In this document: positions 10,018-21,725 of the stretch, piece by piece
Layout of the letters: each line of letters starts with the position of its first letter
Position numbering within the stretch: position 1 is the stretch's first letter
Origin: Tanypteryx hageni
Taxonomy: Eukaryota > Arthropoda > Insecta > Odonata > Petaluridae
Direction of reading: 5' to 3'
DNA length: 64,000 bases
NCBI GenBank assembly: GCA_028673005.1
Contig: CM054113.1
Coordinates: 204,715,504-204,779,503, forward strand
The notes under the pieces: generated by a model
Seen by the model: the letters and a program-made list of their open reading frames with translations, nothing else
Database searches by the model: none
What the model was told of the DNA's origin: nothing
Translations under genes and position numbers: made by a program

Positions 10018-11519
10018 CACTCGATCGTTTCATGTGTTACATAAAAATATCAACTTGATTTCTAGTCCAGGGGTGAGATTGATTATCCATTTTTTAATGA
10101 GTTTCTCACTTAAGATAAGGCAAAATTACATTAGCAATCAGCAGCAACAATCTATGAAAAACGGATATACGTATATTCAGAGGTGTAACTGGATGATAAG
10201 ATGCCAATGGCAAAATTTTAAGGCAACACCTTGTATACGTATAATATGATTTTTGCTACGTTTTCATAAAGAATATTAGCGTTTTTATTAACAATAACTT
10301 TAATATTTGAGTGTTAAATTAGTACTTATTTATGGGAAAATAAAAATTTTTGCATTTTTTGCAGGAACATTTGGCGCCTTTTACAAGCGGCGCCTATGGC
10401 AAATGCCACCTTCGCCATACCCTAGTTACGGCACTGCGTATACTATCTCATTAACATAAAAATCTCACGGGAAACTTTTTTCGGGTAAAAAAAGTATTTC
10501 CGAAAAATTTGTAAACGTTATTTCATTAACCGATAAGATAAAAAGAATTAAAAAGGAAATTTTTTAAAATTACGAAAATGTTTGTAAAATAACAGCGATT
10601 AAATACCGTGTTTGCCCGATTATAAGACCAATGTTTTTTTCTAAATGTTAGCCGAAAAATTCGTACTTGCCTCATAATCGCGACCAAAGATATCTTCTAT
10701 TCCTCCTCTCCATCTCACCTACACTAAAATTCAATCCTCTATGTTCTATAGTCTATTCTACCCTTAAATATTGCTCTTATGGCGCGCAGCTGCCGAATTT
10801 CTCTTGCATTAGAACCAACGCTTATGTATTAAATGATTTAAGAAATAAAACTAATAATTTTATGTAGGTATTGGAAGCTAATAAATATACGCTATATCGT
10901 AATAGTTAATATTGTCGCGTAGTTTTATTTTCACTGGAATTTAAGTTTAATCGATCAGGTATTTTGTAATAAAAATTTAGCATCAATACTCCGCAATTTT
11001 TTTCCTTTCGCGTGGCTTCCTTATAGTCAACGTTGCCCCATACGTAATTGGGCAAATACAGTACACCTTTACCAATATATATTTTACATCCATGGAAACT
11101 TTGCTCTTTTTCCGGACTGACAACTGCGTGTTATTAGGCATCCGCACGGCAATCAAATTACCAGGCTGAAACGTGCCAATTTTACCATCCAATCTCCTCC
11201 TCGCATGTTATCTTCCTCTGTGCATTGCGAATCACCTTTCTCTTCGATTTTTCCTCATTACCATCCTCTCACGCGATTGTTGCCACTTTCTCTCACGATC
11301 TCCATCCCTTTTTGCATTCTTGCCGCATCCAACTCCATGGAAACTTGGTCTTCAGTTCTCTCAGAAGCAGGGCTGCCAACTTCCCAGATTTCTTGTCTTC
11401 TTGGGTCTCACAAGCTGGCCGATAGGATCCATTCACTGAGAATCTTCCATTATTTCTTTCTAGTTCTGTTAGAACAATATTCGTAAGCCACATAGATACT
11501 CTGCCTTATGGGACCAATT
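10018..11519. other. Mostly unassigned; solo pogo-like end and possible LINE scrap
   Basis: At 10605 TACCGTGTTTGCCCGATTAT followed by AAGACC looks like one terminus of a TACCGT-type MITE (compare 11520 and 58467); no partner end was found nearby. At 10720-10800 the frame KFNPLCSIVYSTLKYCSYGA vaguely resembles the LINE (L)EYCSxxW segment at the window start, too weak to call. The overlapping frames at 11173-11493 show no family. Confidence 0.4.
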
Positions 11520-12108
11520 TACCGTATATGCCGGCGCATAATTCGACCTCGAATTTTCGTATTGTAAATACACGACTAGATATATTCGCCGTATAAGTCG
11601 ACCTTCCACTTTTTTGCTAAAAAAACTTCGAATGAAGAATATGAGGAATTTTATTGTTTTTAAAACCTAAATGTAACCTTTTCCAAAAGATGCAGTGTTG
11701 ATTTTTGAGTTATTAAATCATTTGTTTAATTTAAGAAAAATCAGTCATATAACGTATTGCCATCTATTGGCAGAATGTATTTCTACTTATCCTCCGTTCC
11801 TGTAATTGCAAATAGATCGTTTATATTTTTGAGATTCAATAATAAAAAAAATAAAAATTTTAATTTTATTACCTATTAAAAATAATTATCATAAATCTTC
11901 TAAAATAAATGAGATTATGTAAACAGTGGAGCAGCGGATTCAAAATGGCGATCACCTATGCCGTAAGATCAAATGTTTTCGTAAATATCAATGTTTTAAA
12001 TATGTTATTTAAGGGTCGCATTTTATATTCGGCGTATAAGTCGACCTTAAGTTTTCGGAATTTTTTTTTTAGCTTCAAAGGTCAACTTATACGCCGGCAT
12101 ATACGGTA
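11520..12108. mobile_element. TACCGTATATGCCGGCG-type MITE
   Basis: The left end TACCGTATATGCCGGCGCAT and the inverse right end TACCGTATATGCCGGCGTAT are nearly identical, and TATAAGTCGACC-like blocks occur inside both ends (near 11595 and 12040). TA at the outer edges is consistent with Tc1/mariner/pogo-type insertion. The 589-bp body has no meaningful coding frame. The relative at 58467-58954 shares only the outermost TACCGTA and TATAA blocks. Confidence 0.75.
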
Positions 12109-14500
12109 ATACATTGTGGTGTGATCTATCACAGTGTTTCTCAACCAGTGGGACACGAAGGTCGTCAAGGTGTAGAGTTACAAGATTACAGAGGTTAGAT
12201 AGCTGAGCAACAAAGGTGAAAAAGCTGGACAAATGTCATATCTGTCGGCGTAGTCCTCTCCTGAACATAATTCCCGGACCCTGATTTTAATTATGAAAAT
12301 TAGGAAAATTTAATCCTGGAGTAACCCTCGCATCCCATTTTCCCTTTTAAATGATAACGTAAAAATATAGTTCTACTTTGTAACTTGTGTAATATTTATT
12401 ATGTATTTTGAAGTAGGTACATTCTCTATTATAGGCACAGGGGTAAAATATATTGGACAGGTTAAGACCTCAGGTTTGCCCTCAAACTTCACTTTTTTCT
12501 CAGTAATAATTGTTTTCAAAATGAGCAGTTCTCTGAATAGAACAAAGGTTTCTTGTGACTCATTAATTTCCATTGTGGCTATTTAGGTTCCCAAAAAGAA
12601 ATTCGTTTGATCTACAGGCACTCGAATAACTTTTTAATTCGTTACTTTGTTGCAAATGTTGACGAGCAAGCAAGCGAGAGGAAACTAAAAGGACATGCTC
12701 AGATTGTACTTGAAAATTACATACTAGTAGTTGGCTATCAGCATAAAAAGTGAAAATAAAGGGAGTCGTCGACGGACATACATAAGTAAAAAGCCGAACA
12801 TATTTACTATATTTTAAATTGCCAGACGGAAGCTGAAAAGGGAAGACATATCCGGCTTTTGCAGGACGCCTGAGAGGTGGAACGCGAAGTTTCGAAAATA
12901 TTTATTACCCAAGTTTTTCTAGGAATAATTATTGCAATATTTAAGTCTCTTAAAATTGTCCATCGATGATCAATATAATGATAAAATGCGTTGAATGTAA
13001 AAAACTCACATATCGGAAAAGGTAGGGTTTAGTTTTTATCGTGGTGGTACCCGGTTATTTTACAAAATGATTGGTGGTACTTGAGATGCGATACAGAGGT
13101 AAAATATGCGTATGAGATCTCTTCTTTAACTACCATCTGATGAATATTTGTCGATTTGTTACATCGTTAAAATCGTTGTCATTTTTCCAGCCAATGCGCA
13201 GGCTCTTCCAGTTATCACGCGAGTTCTGTCATAGGTTTTTTATTAATTTCAAAGTGGTTTATATTAACATATTCACACACATAAAATCTATGCTGTACAT
13301 GCACATAAATTTGATATCCTAGAATCGCTGGATGAACAGTTGGCAACTCTACTCAGGAGGCAAACCTGTCCTTTCTCTTCGCTCTCATTCTCACTATCAC
13401 TCCTCCATAGTTTTATGTTTTAAGTAGTGTTACTTGTCTACTCCGACAACGCTAAACTTTCCCTTCTCTGCTGATGATAGCGCCAAATAGTTTTCTGGCG
13501 AGAGTGCATTTGCGCTCAGGCAATTTTTGTCTCGCGAGGAGAATGTACGGCCGTGGGTTTGAGGAGTTTTTATTCTCTGCGGAAGATTTATAACGGAAAA
13601 ATGTTAAAGTAAGGGCGTCCATTCTCTCACTCATTGTTCTCTTTAAAAAGGGGTTAAATGGCCATGTGTGCATCTCACAAGGCGCAACACCCTATCTAAA
13701 GCACTTGCTTTTCGGGGCCGTTTGTTTTATTCAGAGATAAATCCAAAAATCGCGAAGTTTATTTTTTTAAGGGTTACGAATCGTGACTCGGGGGAGAGAT
13801 AGCGAGGTCGCAATGGTTAAAGTTTCTAAAAGAAAGGTCTTTAAAATTCGCCCGAAAGATTCATCTCCTGCAGTTCGCACGTGGTAAATATCCGTCTTTT
13901 GTTCTTCCGATTAAATTACACGGTCGATGTTTTTGGAATTTCTAATCGATAATGTATCAGTTTTCTCACAGCGATTTATTTTTCAGAACTCGAATTGAAT
14001 TTACGGAAAAAGAACAACATCAACATGATTTGAACGCTTTCTTAAAGTTTCCACTTTCCAATCGTTGTTTGGTACAAGTTATCGCCAAGTTATAAAGGCA
14101 CTATCGTTACCCCAAGTATAGCGTCGAAAATTTGAGGTATAGTATTTCTATATAATTAAAATTGTTTGTAAATAATGGGTTAGAAAGTTTGCTGGTCTTA
14201 TCTTAAAAATTTGCCTCATGGAACGAGTAGTAAAATCACAATAGCGCTCATAAGTTTTAATTTTTCACCACACCTAAATCAAGTTCATGGAACTTCGCGC
14301 GAACAAGCTATATTTTAAAATAAAAAAACTTCCTCATTATATTCCGTTCGGATAAAAAAAATAAAGAAACTAACCAACCTTTTATCGAGGACGTTTTATC
14401 TCGAATATTTTCTCTCCACAAATAAGTTTTCAATCATTACATCGGTTTCCATTCTGATTTACCAAAACTTTCAAGGGAATTTAATGATTTCCTATTGAAA
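12109..14500. other. Unassigned DNA with one solo hAT-type end
   Basis: At 12132 the text CAGTGTTTCTCAACCAGTGG is a typical hAT terminus, followed by GACACGAAGG; no right partner was identified, although GGTGGTAC repeats at 13040-13085 could be its remnants. Reverse frames at 12047-12573 and 13452-13673 have no family features. Confidence 0.4.
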
Positions 14501-15110
14501 AGTGGAAGAGAAGTACTCCGCAAGATTGCACTTCTTCACGGTTTGGATTTCGGCAGACTTTTCCCACATTTTCTCTTGCTTGCTTCCTCCTTTCTCCTTC
14601 TCCTCCGTCCCTTTACCTTCCTTTTCAATTACTTTAACTCTCTTTAAACCTCTACCTTTCACCTTTATTTTCCTTTCCTCTTGCTTTTACGATATCTCAG
14701 TGTCTTTCATTAACCCCACAACCTCTTTGCTCTCTCTCTCTCTTTCTCTCTTCCCCTTTCCGAACCTCCCTTTACTCGCCTTGTCTGTCCTTTCGTTTCC
14801 TTCCACTGCTTTCTCACGTTTTCTATCAATCTTCTGTGTAATCCCCCTGGCTCTCTCTCTTTCTTTATCTATTTCTCGCATTCTTCCCCTCAAACCTCTT
14901 TTCTATCCCTCCCGTCCTCCAAATTCATCCCTCCTCCCTTCTGCGCTTTTATCTTCTCCCTTTTCCTTCCCTCCTATTTTACGCCATTTTCTCTCTTTCT
15001 CTGTATCCTTCTTTCTCCATCTGCGTTCTTTCCGTCTTTCCTTTCCCATCTGCCAACTTTCACCTCCCTCACTTTTTCTCGCTTTCCCCTCAACGTTGTA
15101 TACTTTTTAT
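14501..15110. repeat. Pyrimidine-rich domain
   Basis: About 600 bp of C/T-rich plus strand including (TC)n at 14730-14750 and 14852-14862. A 264-codon frame spans it (Ser/Leu/Phe/Pro-rich), caused by the lack of purines needed to make stop codons. No signal of a real protein. Confidence 0.7.
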
Positions 15111-16570
15111 GTTTTATGCATTAAAATCCTATGGTCATTTCCTTGTAGAGAAATAACGGATCGAAAGAAAAATGGTTCTTTAATTCTTGTCTACATCCCG
15201 TGTATAGGAAGCATCCTCCCTCCCGCTTCCATTCTGTTTAAATATTTATTTTCTCGTATCCACACCATCTTTAACGAAGAGGCGACAAAAAATTAGCATT
15301 CATAATGAATAAGGGTACTTAAATTCCATTCTGCGCAGTACACATTTGTCTTTGGTGTACAAATAGTTGTCTTTGACGTGAAAAATGATTCGTTTTGTTA
15401 TTTAAAATTGCATTGGCGGTAATTATGAAGCATCTTATCTCTTTTCGAATCGGAAAGCGCTCAGATTATGAATATACTATATGAGATTCTGTGAGAGATA
15501 TATGATCCCGTATCTAATACGACGCCCAATATAAGGCAGTTTTGATTTTAAGGAGCGAAAGGAAAAATATATATTTCAGTACAAATGGCACCAAGATTGC
15601 TTAATTTCTGGAGCATTATTTTATAAATTACACGTCTTTTTCGTTAGTAAGATAAATTTTATAATTTTACCGAGTGAGGAGATTTGACATGTTTCTCTAG
15701 CAATTCGTATGTGCTGCATATTTTATTATATAGATCTTAATTTTTATATCACTAAAAGAATTGGCGGTTATCTAAGTAAAGTTTTTATTTGTATATTTTT
15801 GTTGTCTATATTAGTTCGTGCGTTAGAAAACTGAAGCTAAATTCAAGTTAAACGGAACCATCTTCCATTAAAAACTTAGATAAACCATTCATTTTCACGT
15901 GAGAGGTATTTAATTCGCATTTAAAGATTTTATTATGAAATATTTCCGATTAAGATAGAACGAAATGATAAATCTGCCATTTTAAATAAATAAAAAACTC
16001 GAAAACATTAATTTCATGACAGTCGTTACTAATAAATACAACGGCGTTCACGTGAAACATTAAAAAAGTCTAACACATTTATTTAAAATGATCGCGAAGG
16101 AAATCTTTCAAATCGCTAAAAACTTACATAGAATTAACGAATAATGGCATCATAATGTCTGACGCAATCGAGCGAAAATCATTCAGTTTAAAGCACCCAC
16201 GCTAACGAAAAATACTCACCCTTATGTAAATCTCAGCGATAAAGGCTAAAGAACAAAAACTTCCGGATGCATCCTCGCGGCGCTTATTCATCCCAACGAC
16301 CGCACCTCCGAAGGGTGAAAACTGTTTCCGAAAAATTTGCGCGTTGATGCAGCCTACCTTGGAAACGATTTAATCCCTCTCTCTGCGAGGATTAAAGATC
16401 CCACGGCTCGGACCAGCGACCGCCTGCGATGCTGCATTTTAGCACGGCAGAAACTTGCCCGAGTCCACGCCATAGTAAGAGAGAGAGGGAACGGAGAGGA
16501 AGACGGGGAATTTCGAGGGGACGTTATCCTACCGAGGGATCACGTCGGAGAACAATAATAATCTCCTGAC
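15111..16570. other. Unassigned AT-rich DNA, CpG-richer at the right
   Basis: 15.3-16.2 kb is plain AT-rich sequence. 16260-16560 has more CpG and ends with a GA-rich patch; a 73-codon frame there has no recognised family. Could be a host regulatory patch, without support. Confidence 0.35.
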
Positions 16571-17070
16571 GCAGAGCCCTTTCCAAACCAATACCTATCC
16601 CATTTACCCACTCGCTCCTCCCCTCCTGAAACTCTGGAACTCCCTTCCCCCCCTCCCATATCGCCCGTCTCTTCCTCCTTTTGCCTTAAAAAAAAACTCC
16701 CTAACGTCCCACCCTTTTCTCCTCCCGGTCCACGAGCACTGCTGCTTGCCCCTCTTTGGAGTTATCCACTAATCACTTCTGTTGCTATGGTTACTTTAGC
16801 GAAGAGCTGAGTATCGAGGCGGAGGGAGACGGTGGAGGGGGATGAGGAGGGATCAGGAGAAATGGGGTGGGGCGGAGAGGATGGATTGAGGGGCGGTGGA
16901 AAGGCAGGGAATTGTTGCTGACGTGTTCCTGACAATAGAAGAGGGCTTACTCTCCGTGCGTCGAGTTTGAAGGGGGAAAGAGGTTGATTGAGGGAGGGGG
17001 GAGAGGTTTGGGAGGGGGAGAGGGTTGGGAGGGGGAGAGGGGGGGAAACGGGAAGTTAACTGAGGGTAGG
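16571..17070. repeat. Pyrimidine-to-purine switch region with GGGAGAGG repeats
   Basis: 16600-16740 is C/T-rich, whereas 16810-17060 is G/A-rich with GGGAGAGGTTTGGGAGGGGG-type units similar to those of the minisatellite at 54.8-55.4 kb. The 104-codon reverse Pro/Ser frame is compositional. Confidence 0.6.
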
Positions 17071-18101
17071 AAGGAGCACGTTTACCTCTCTTGATACTTC
17101 CCGTCTTCCAGTTCCTCAAATCCAGAAGCTTGCTTGCTCCGTCGCTAGAGCAATACAAATTCCTCACGGTAGCATTCTCATAGCTCAGTTATACACTAGA
17201 TCGCTTAGTACTCCGCGTCTCCTAGGATTATTCTGTCACGGAATATTGTGGGCGATTAAGGAATAACACGACCGCTTACGCGAAAGAAATAATGTGGAAA
17301 CAACGGATCTAATGTTGTGAAACAAGGACGATGACGATAAGATTCGACAGGGTCAGATATGAGTTAAACGAGTTTGTTACATGCAAAAATTTTCAATGGA
17401 AAAGTATGGATGAGATGGCGAGAAATGAGAAGTGTGTGACGTCGTGACTAATCTCTCTCAGCAATGAGTTTAGATAAACATTAAATGCTTTTCTCCAATA
17501 AATACTCAACACTGAAACGCATTTTTATTTCGGAATAGGTCCAAAACATTTGGAAGTAAAGAAATATATGTTAGTTTTATCCTCAATAAACTAATTTGGA
17601 GGAATGTAACAAATGCATCAACTGCAATAAGAAGCCATTTTATGTCAGTTTTGCTTACTTTTCATTTTCATAAATTGTCGATTATTTAACAACAATATAT
17701 TGTGACAGAATCGGTTACGTTGCTTAATATTTAATAAGAGGGTCGTAAATATTTAATAGCTTTGTTATTTTCCAGTGGCAACCTTTTTTCACGATCTCAG
17801 AAATTTTTTTAGGTAAAAGTGATCGGTCGCTTGATTTGTAAACAGAAGAGGAGCTGGAGTCTTCGGGTACCTGCTATTAGCTCATTTCCGAAGTCATCGC
17901 AAAGTTCGCATTCGATACATTCCTTTCTAGATTAACAATCAGTTTTTCACTTTATATTAAATTGAAGCGCATTTTTTAATATGCACCCCACGAATTCCAC
18001 GGTTTTAATTAACACTTTTTATGCGTTCTTTGTACAAAGTGAACGCATACAGGGGAGGTCGTTTCCATTCGTCCGTCCGCATGCTAAAACTTATTATATT
18101 T
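17071..18101. other. Unassigned DNA
   Basis: AT-rich, no recognised gene or complete element. Confidence 0.5.
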
Positions 18102-18400
18102 TTGTTAAAATTGGACAAACATTACGGCCACTTTAATGAAGACCTACAAGTAGTTTACAATGTTCCTGTTTCAACTCGGGAACCGCTGGACATATTTTGA
18201 TGGAATTTGGTATTGGGGAGTTTTAGTAAAATTGGTCGAATAATTCCAATTTGTGTTAAAATTGGACAAAAATTACAGCCACTTTACATGAAGACCTACA
18301 TTTAGTTTACAATGTTCCTTTGTTTCAACTCGGGAACCGCTGGACGTATTTTGATGGAATTTGGTATTGGGCTGTTTTACTAAAATTTGTTCATCTCAAA
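18102..18400. repeat. Tandem duplication, unit ~151 bp
   Basis: TGTTAAAATTGGACAAA begins at 18102 and again at 18253. Both units continue CAGCCACTTTA/CGGCCACTTTA, GAAGACCTACA, TTTACAATGTTCCT, TTTCAACTCGGGAACCGCTG and TTTTGATGGAATTTGGTATT in the same order with a few differences. The ACCGCTGGACGKA block recurs near 35270, so the unit derives from a dispersed repeat family. Confidence 0.8.
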
Positions 18401-18659
18401 GAACGCATTTGGAAACTCTGTGTATTCCGAATTGGAGTACACCTTTCCATACTTGTTAGTTTTAGCACGGTTTTCATTTTTGAGAACCACCTCAGATTGA
18501 ACTGTCATCAGTTTCGTTTTAGTACGCCTTTGAAACGGTCATCGAGCATTAAAAATTCATAAAACGTCTCAGTTCGACTCAGTATGTTGCAACAAAGAAT
18601 AATGAAAGCAATTCTGAACACAGAATAATCAAATCGTTGCATCGATTCATTAGAGAATC
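18401..18659. repeat. Dispersed-repeat sequence
   Basis: AACTCTGTGTATTCCGAATTG is echoed near 35637 (CTCTGTGTACTCCATTTATG), and the TTTAGCACGG block is echoed near 5800. No gene. Confidence 0.4.
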
Positions 18660-18890
18660 ATCGAAATAGTCTTATGGCTGAAAACGAATTCAAGATTAAG
18701 CACATGAAAAAATAAGTACTTTTCTTAGTTATCTCCAATAACTAGTATATTTTCTGCGAATCACTACTGAAGACGGCTGCATTTTAGCCAAAATGAGCCT
18801 ATGGTTTTCATAACCTGATTATGATTATTGCAGATACCTAAGTTAGGCAGTTATTTTTTAAAAGTGCTTATTCTTGAAATTGTTGAATGT
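18660..18890. repeat. Inverted-repeat module containing a hammerhead-like hairpin
   Basis: The left arm (18660-18755, reverse orientation) reads on the minus strand TACTTATTTTTTCATGTGCTT, then CTTGAATTCGTTTTCAGCCATAAG. The right arm (from about 18757) reads on the plus strand through the hammerhead-like motif to GTTATTTTTTAAAAGTGCTT and ATTCTTGAAAT. The same geometry and blocks are much clearer at 25587-25828. Interpreted as a decayed copy of that module. Confidence 0.5.
18762..18808 (+). ncRNA. Hammerhead-like ribozyme motif, decayed copy
   Basis: The CTGAAGA core is at 18767-18773, followed by CGGCTGCATTTTAGCC and AAAATG. Stem II is GGCT/AGCC. Stem III and the cleavage triplet are mutated (GAGCCTATGG) and stem I is weak. 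Identified by similarity to the other copies. Confidence 0.4.
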
Positions 18891-18899
18891 TGAATTCAA

Positions 18900-19070
18900 A
18901 ACAGCGCTGTTTCTGCGGGGAAGTCCATTCCACTTTTCACGGTTTCGCTTAACACGGTATTTTCCAGGAACGCATTTTCTAAGCAAGGAATGGGTATATT
19001 TCTTTAAAGGGTTTCAATTCCGTCATTTTTACAAGGGACGGAGCATTATGGAACATTAAAGAAACAGTCT
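18900..19070. repeat. Dispersed repeat (TTTTCCAGGAACGCA block, copy 2)
   Basis: CACTTTTCACGGTTTCGCTT, then ACACGGTATTTTCCAGGAACGC, matches the block order at 5960-6030. A 61-codon frame here shares FxRxRxTRxFPG with the frame at 5949 only because both translate the same repeat. Confidence 0.5.
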
Positions 19071-20574
19071 GTGTTAACGGCTCAGATGACTGATTACATA
19101 TTCCCTGCCTGCCTTAAAAAAATAAAACCCTCGTTAAAAATTGTACCTACATAGTCAAATCCAAAAATTTTTATTATAAATAGTGCACATAATTGGTACT
19201 TGTATGACGTAAAAGTCAAAGTCCGACACACTAAGTTTCAGTTTTACCCCTTTGTTTTTCTAATAGGAAATATCCTTTAGTCCTTAGAATTCAATACGTT
19301 TATCCATCCTATTTCTTGCATTGAAACCTTACTTTATGCATTAATTTAACCGAATAATAATTTAATGGATATATACATTCATGTGTACTTCTGTTGTTTT
19401 TAATTAATACTTCCTTTATGAACGTTCTCTTTCCTTATATGCAACTGAAATTAACTAAGCATACTGAGGTAAAATCCAACGCCAAGTTAAAAAAGTCGTT
19501 TTTTAAAATCCTCTCGGTGCGATGAATTCACGATTGCGGCCTTCAAAGTGTTCCACGTCCCACGCTTAAGGAATCGATTCAACGGCGTGGGGTAGAAAAC
19601 AAAAAAAAACAAAAAAGCATAGTATAAAAGATGGAAAGAGAGAGGGAGGAGATTCCTTCAGAGATTTTTTTCCTCTCAAGAGCAGCGGCGAATAAAGTCA
19701 TTTTTTTCGCCGTAAGATGGAGTTGATGCGACATTGATGGGAAAAGGAGATGGCATACGTATCGTATCAACCGACACCGAGATGTCACGCAATCGATAGG
19801 ATCTTTCCCTCTCTCGACTGTACCTTCCTTCTCCCTCGTCCGTAAATCTCCCCAAGTTCGCTACTACTCATTCAGAAAGTGGAGAGGGACTGCTGTTGCG
19901 CACAACGACTGTCGATTTCTGCATATACAACTCATTGTTGCTCCTCAATATGTCTGTGTGTGTATGCATTGTTTTTATATATCACACACACACACACACA
20001 AGCAAACGCATACATGAATAAATATCTTGGTTTAGACTTTTGTTGGATGATATTTTTATGCCTAAAAAACTCGATTCTTTCAATTTAAGCACGTGGGATT
20101 TTGTAAAGGAGCTCCTCAAAACTAGAAGCAATGATATCATCAAAAGAATGAAGGGGGAGGAGTGAAAAGGGAATGGTGGAATGAGGTAGGGATTGTCGGA
20201 CAGCGAGGGAGAGTTTGGTTCTTTTTTTGAGAAGACAATGAAAAATCCGCCGTCCTAATTCACATTTTCGTTTTCTTCCACGTCTAAGGGAAGAAAACAC
20301 GTTCAATAGAAAGCTATCATGAAAGAAGCTTTTTTTTCCTTTCGCGATTCGATATTTTATCTTCTTTAAAACGAGCGATCTTGCATGAGGCAACAGCCGG
20401 AGAGTAAACGATAGGAATTTTTTATTGTTCCTAAAATTAAGGTATCGATGATAAATATAAGACGTCTCTTATACATTTACGTTTCACCTTATTTTACTAT
20501 AAATATATATTTAACGAGGCCTTAATGATATTTCATGCATGTAGCGTCCCATTGTATTAAAAAATACGAATAGA
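19071..20574. other. Unassigned DNA with a short CA repeat
   Basis: (CA)n at about 19983-19999. Frames at 19579-19788 (reverse) and 20085-20393 (reverse) have no recognised family. No element ends seen. Confidence 0.45.
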
Positions 20575-20790
20575 AATAAATGGCAGGAAATACTTGCAAA
20601 GCTTTGAAATACGGATGTAGAAAAGAATGTAGCTGATGAAATGGAGGGGATAGCTGTATCGTACATTTATTGAGATGACAGAATTATTAAATATGTAAAT
20701 GAAGTGAAAAGAAAGAGTTATAAAAAAATTAAGGTCTCTATGGCCGGGATAATCACAGACCTATCTTCATGATAATGTAACAATATGTAC
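20575..20790 (+). mobile_element. 5'-truncated LINE 3' end remnant
   Basis: AATACTTGCAAAGCTTTGAA, ATACGGATGTAGAAAAGAATG and the end ATAATCACAGACCTATCTTC followed by ATGATAATG parallel the LINE fragment at 39160-39752 (AATACTTGAAAAGCTTTGAA; GACCTGGAAGAGAATGCTGA; ATAACCACGGACCTGTCTAC, then ATGATGATG). It is a heavily decayed copy of the same or a sister family, plus strand. Confidence 0.55.
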
Positions 20791-21099
20791 AATTTTTAGG
20801 TGCCACAGCAATGAAAACGCAGCCCCCCTTTATTTTTTTAAGCCAACGGTTTGAGGACCGGAGTAAGTATCAATTGACAAATTTCATGACAGATAACGAC
20901 AAACCACAGAAATCGTCCGATCGAGCCAATATTATTTTTGAAATACGCAGAATAATCGATAATATTAATTTAATTTAATGGAAAAGAGAGAAGTTATTTG
21001 GTATTTTCTGTTTAATAATACACCCGCATGCGCACGGGATTAACACGCTAACGTCGAAACCGCAACATTCGTGTTTAAACGACTGAGGAATGAAGATGG
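20791..21099. other. Unassigned DNA
   Basis: AT-rich, nothing recognised. Confidence 0.5.
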
Positions 21100-21725
21100 A
21101 GTGAGATCCCGGTGAAGAAGCGACAACGTGCGAAGTGTATTAAAAGGGTGCGGAATGGAGGGGGAAAGGGGAGGAAGAGGGGAGAGAGGGAAGGGTTTTT
21201 AGAGAAGGGAGGGAGAACAATAAATGCATTGAAGAGTAGGGGAGTGGAGGTTTTTTTTAGAGGAGGAGGGATGCAAGGGGGAAATGCATGGTAGTGGAGA
21301 GGACAGTGGGAGAAGTGGGGAGTGGGAGGCCAAGGGGAAAGAGAAAGGGGATGGAGAGTAGAGGATGTGATTAGAAAGTGGAGGAGTATGTAGGAGGAGG
21401 GTTTAGGAAAATGGGAGGGGGAAGAGAAGGGTAGAAGGGGAAACGCTAACGTGAAAGGGGAGGGGAGGAGTAAAGGATGCAGGGCGAAAGTGGCAGGGGG
21501 AAAGTGTGTGTGTGTGTATTTGGGAAGGAGTGGAGGATAGGAGTTTAGGGTAGCACGAGAGAGGGTGGAAAAAAGGGGGTGTTTGAGAGATTTTGCTGAT
21601 GGACGCGGAATGACTAAGGGTGAGGGGGAGTAAGGGAGGATGGGGAGAGGGTAGGGGGAGAAGGGGATAGAGTGGAGCGGGGTGTGTGGGTAGCTAGTTG
21701 GTGTGAGGGGAAAGAGAGAGATGCC
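21100..21725. repeat. Purine-rich domain
   Basis: Over 600 bp of G/A-dominated plus strand (GGGGAGG, GGAGGAGG and GAGAGGG blocks), with (TG)n at 21505-21518. It changes to pyrimidine-rich at 21750-21850. Glycine/arginine-rich frames here are artefacts. Confidence 0.7.

Noticed and set aside
14502..15296. 264-codon plus-strand frame
   Set aside because: It lies in a pyrimidine-rich tract; Ser/Leu/Phe/Pro-rich translation without domains follows from lack of stop codons in C/T-rich DNA.
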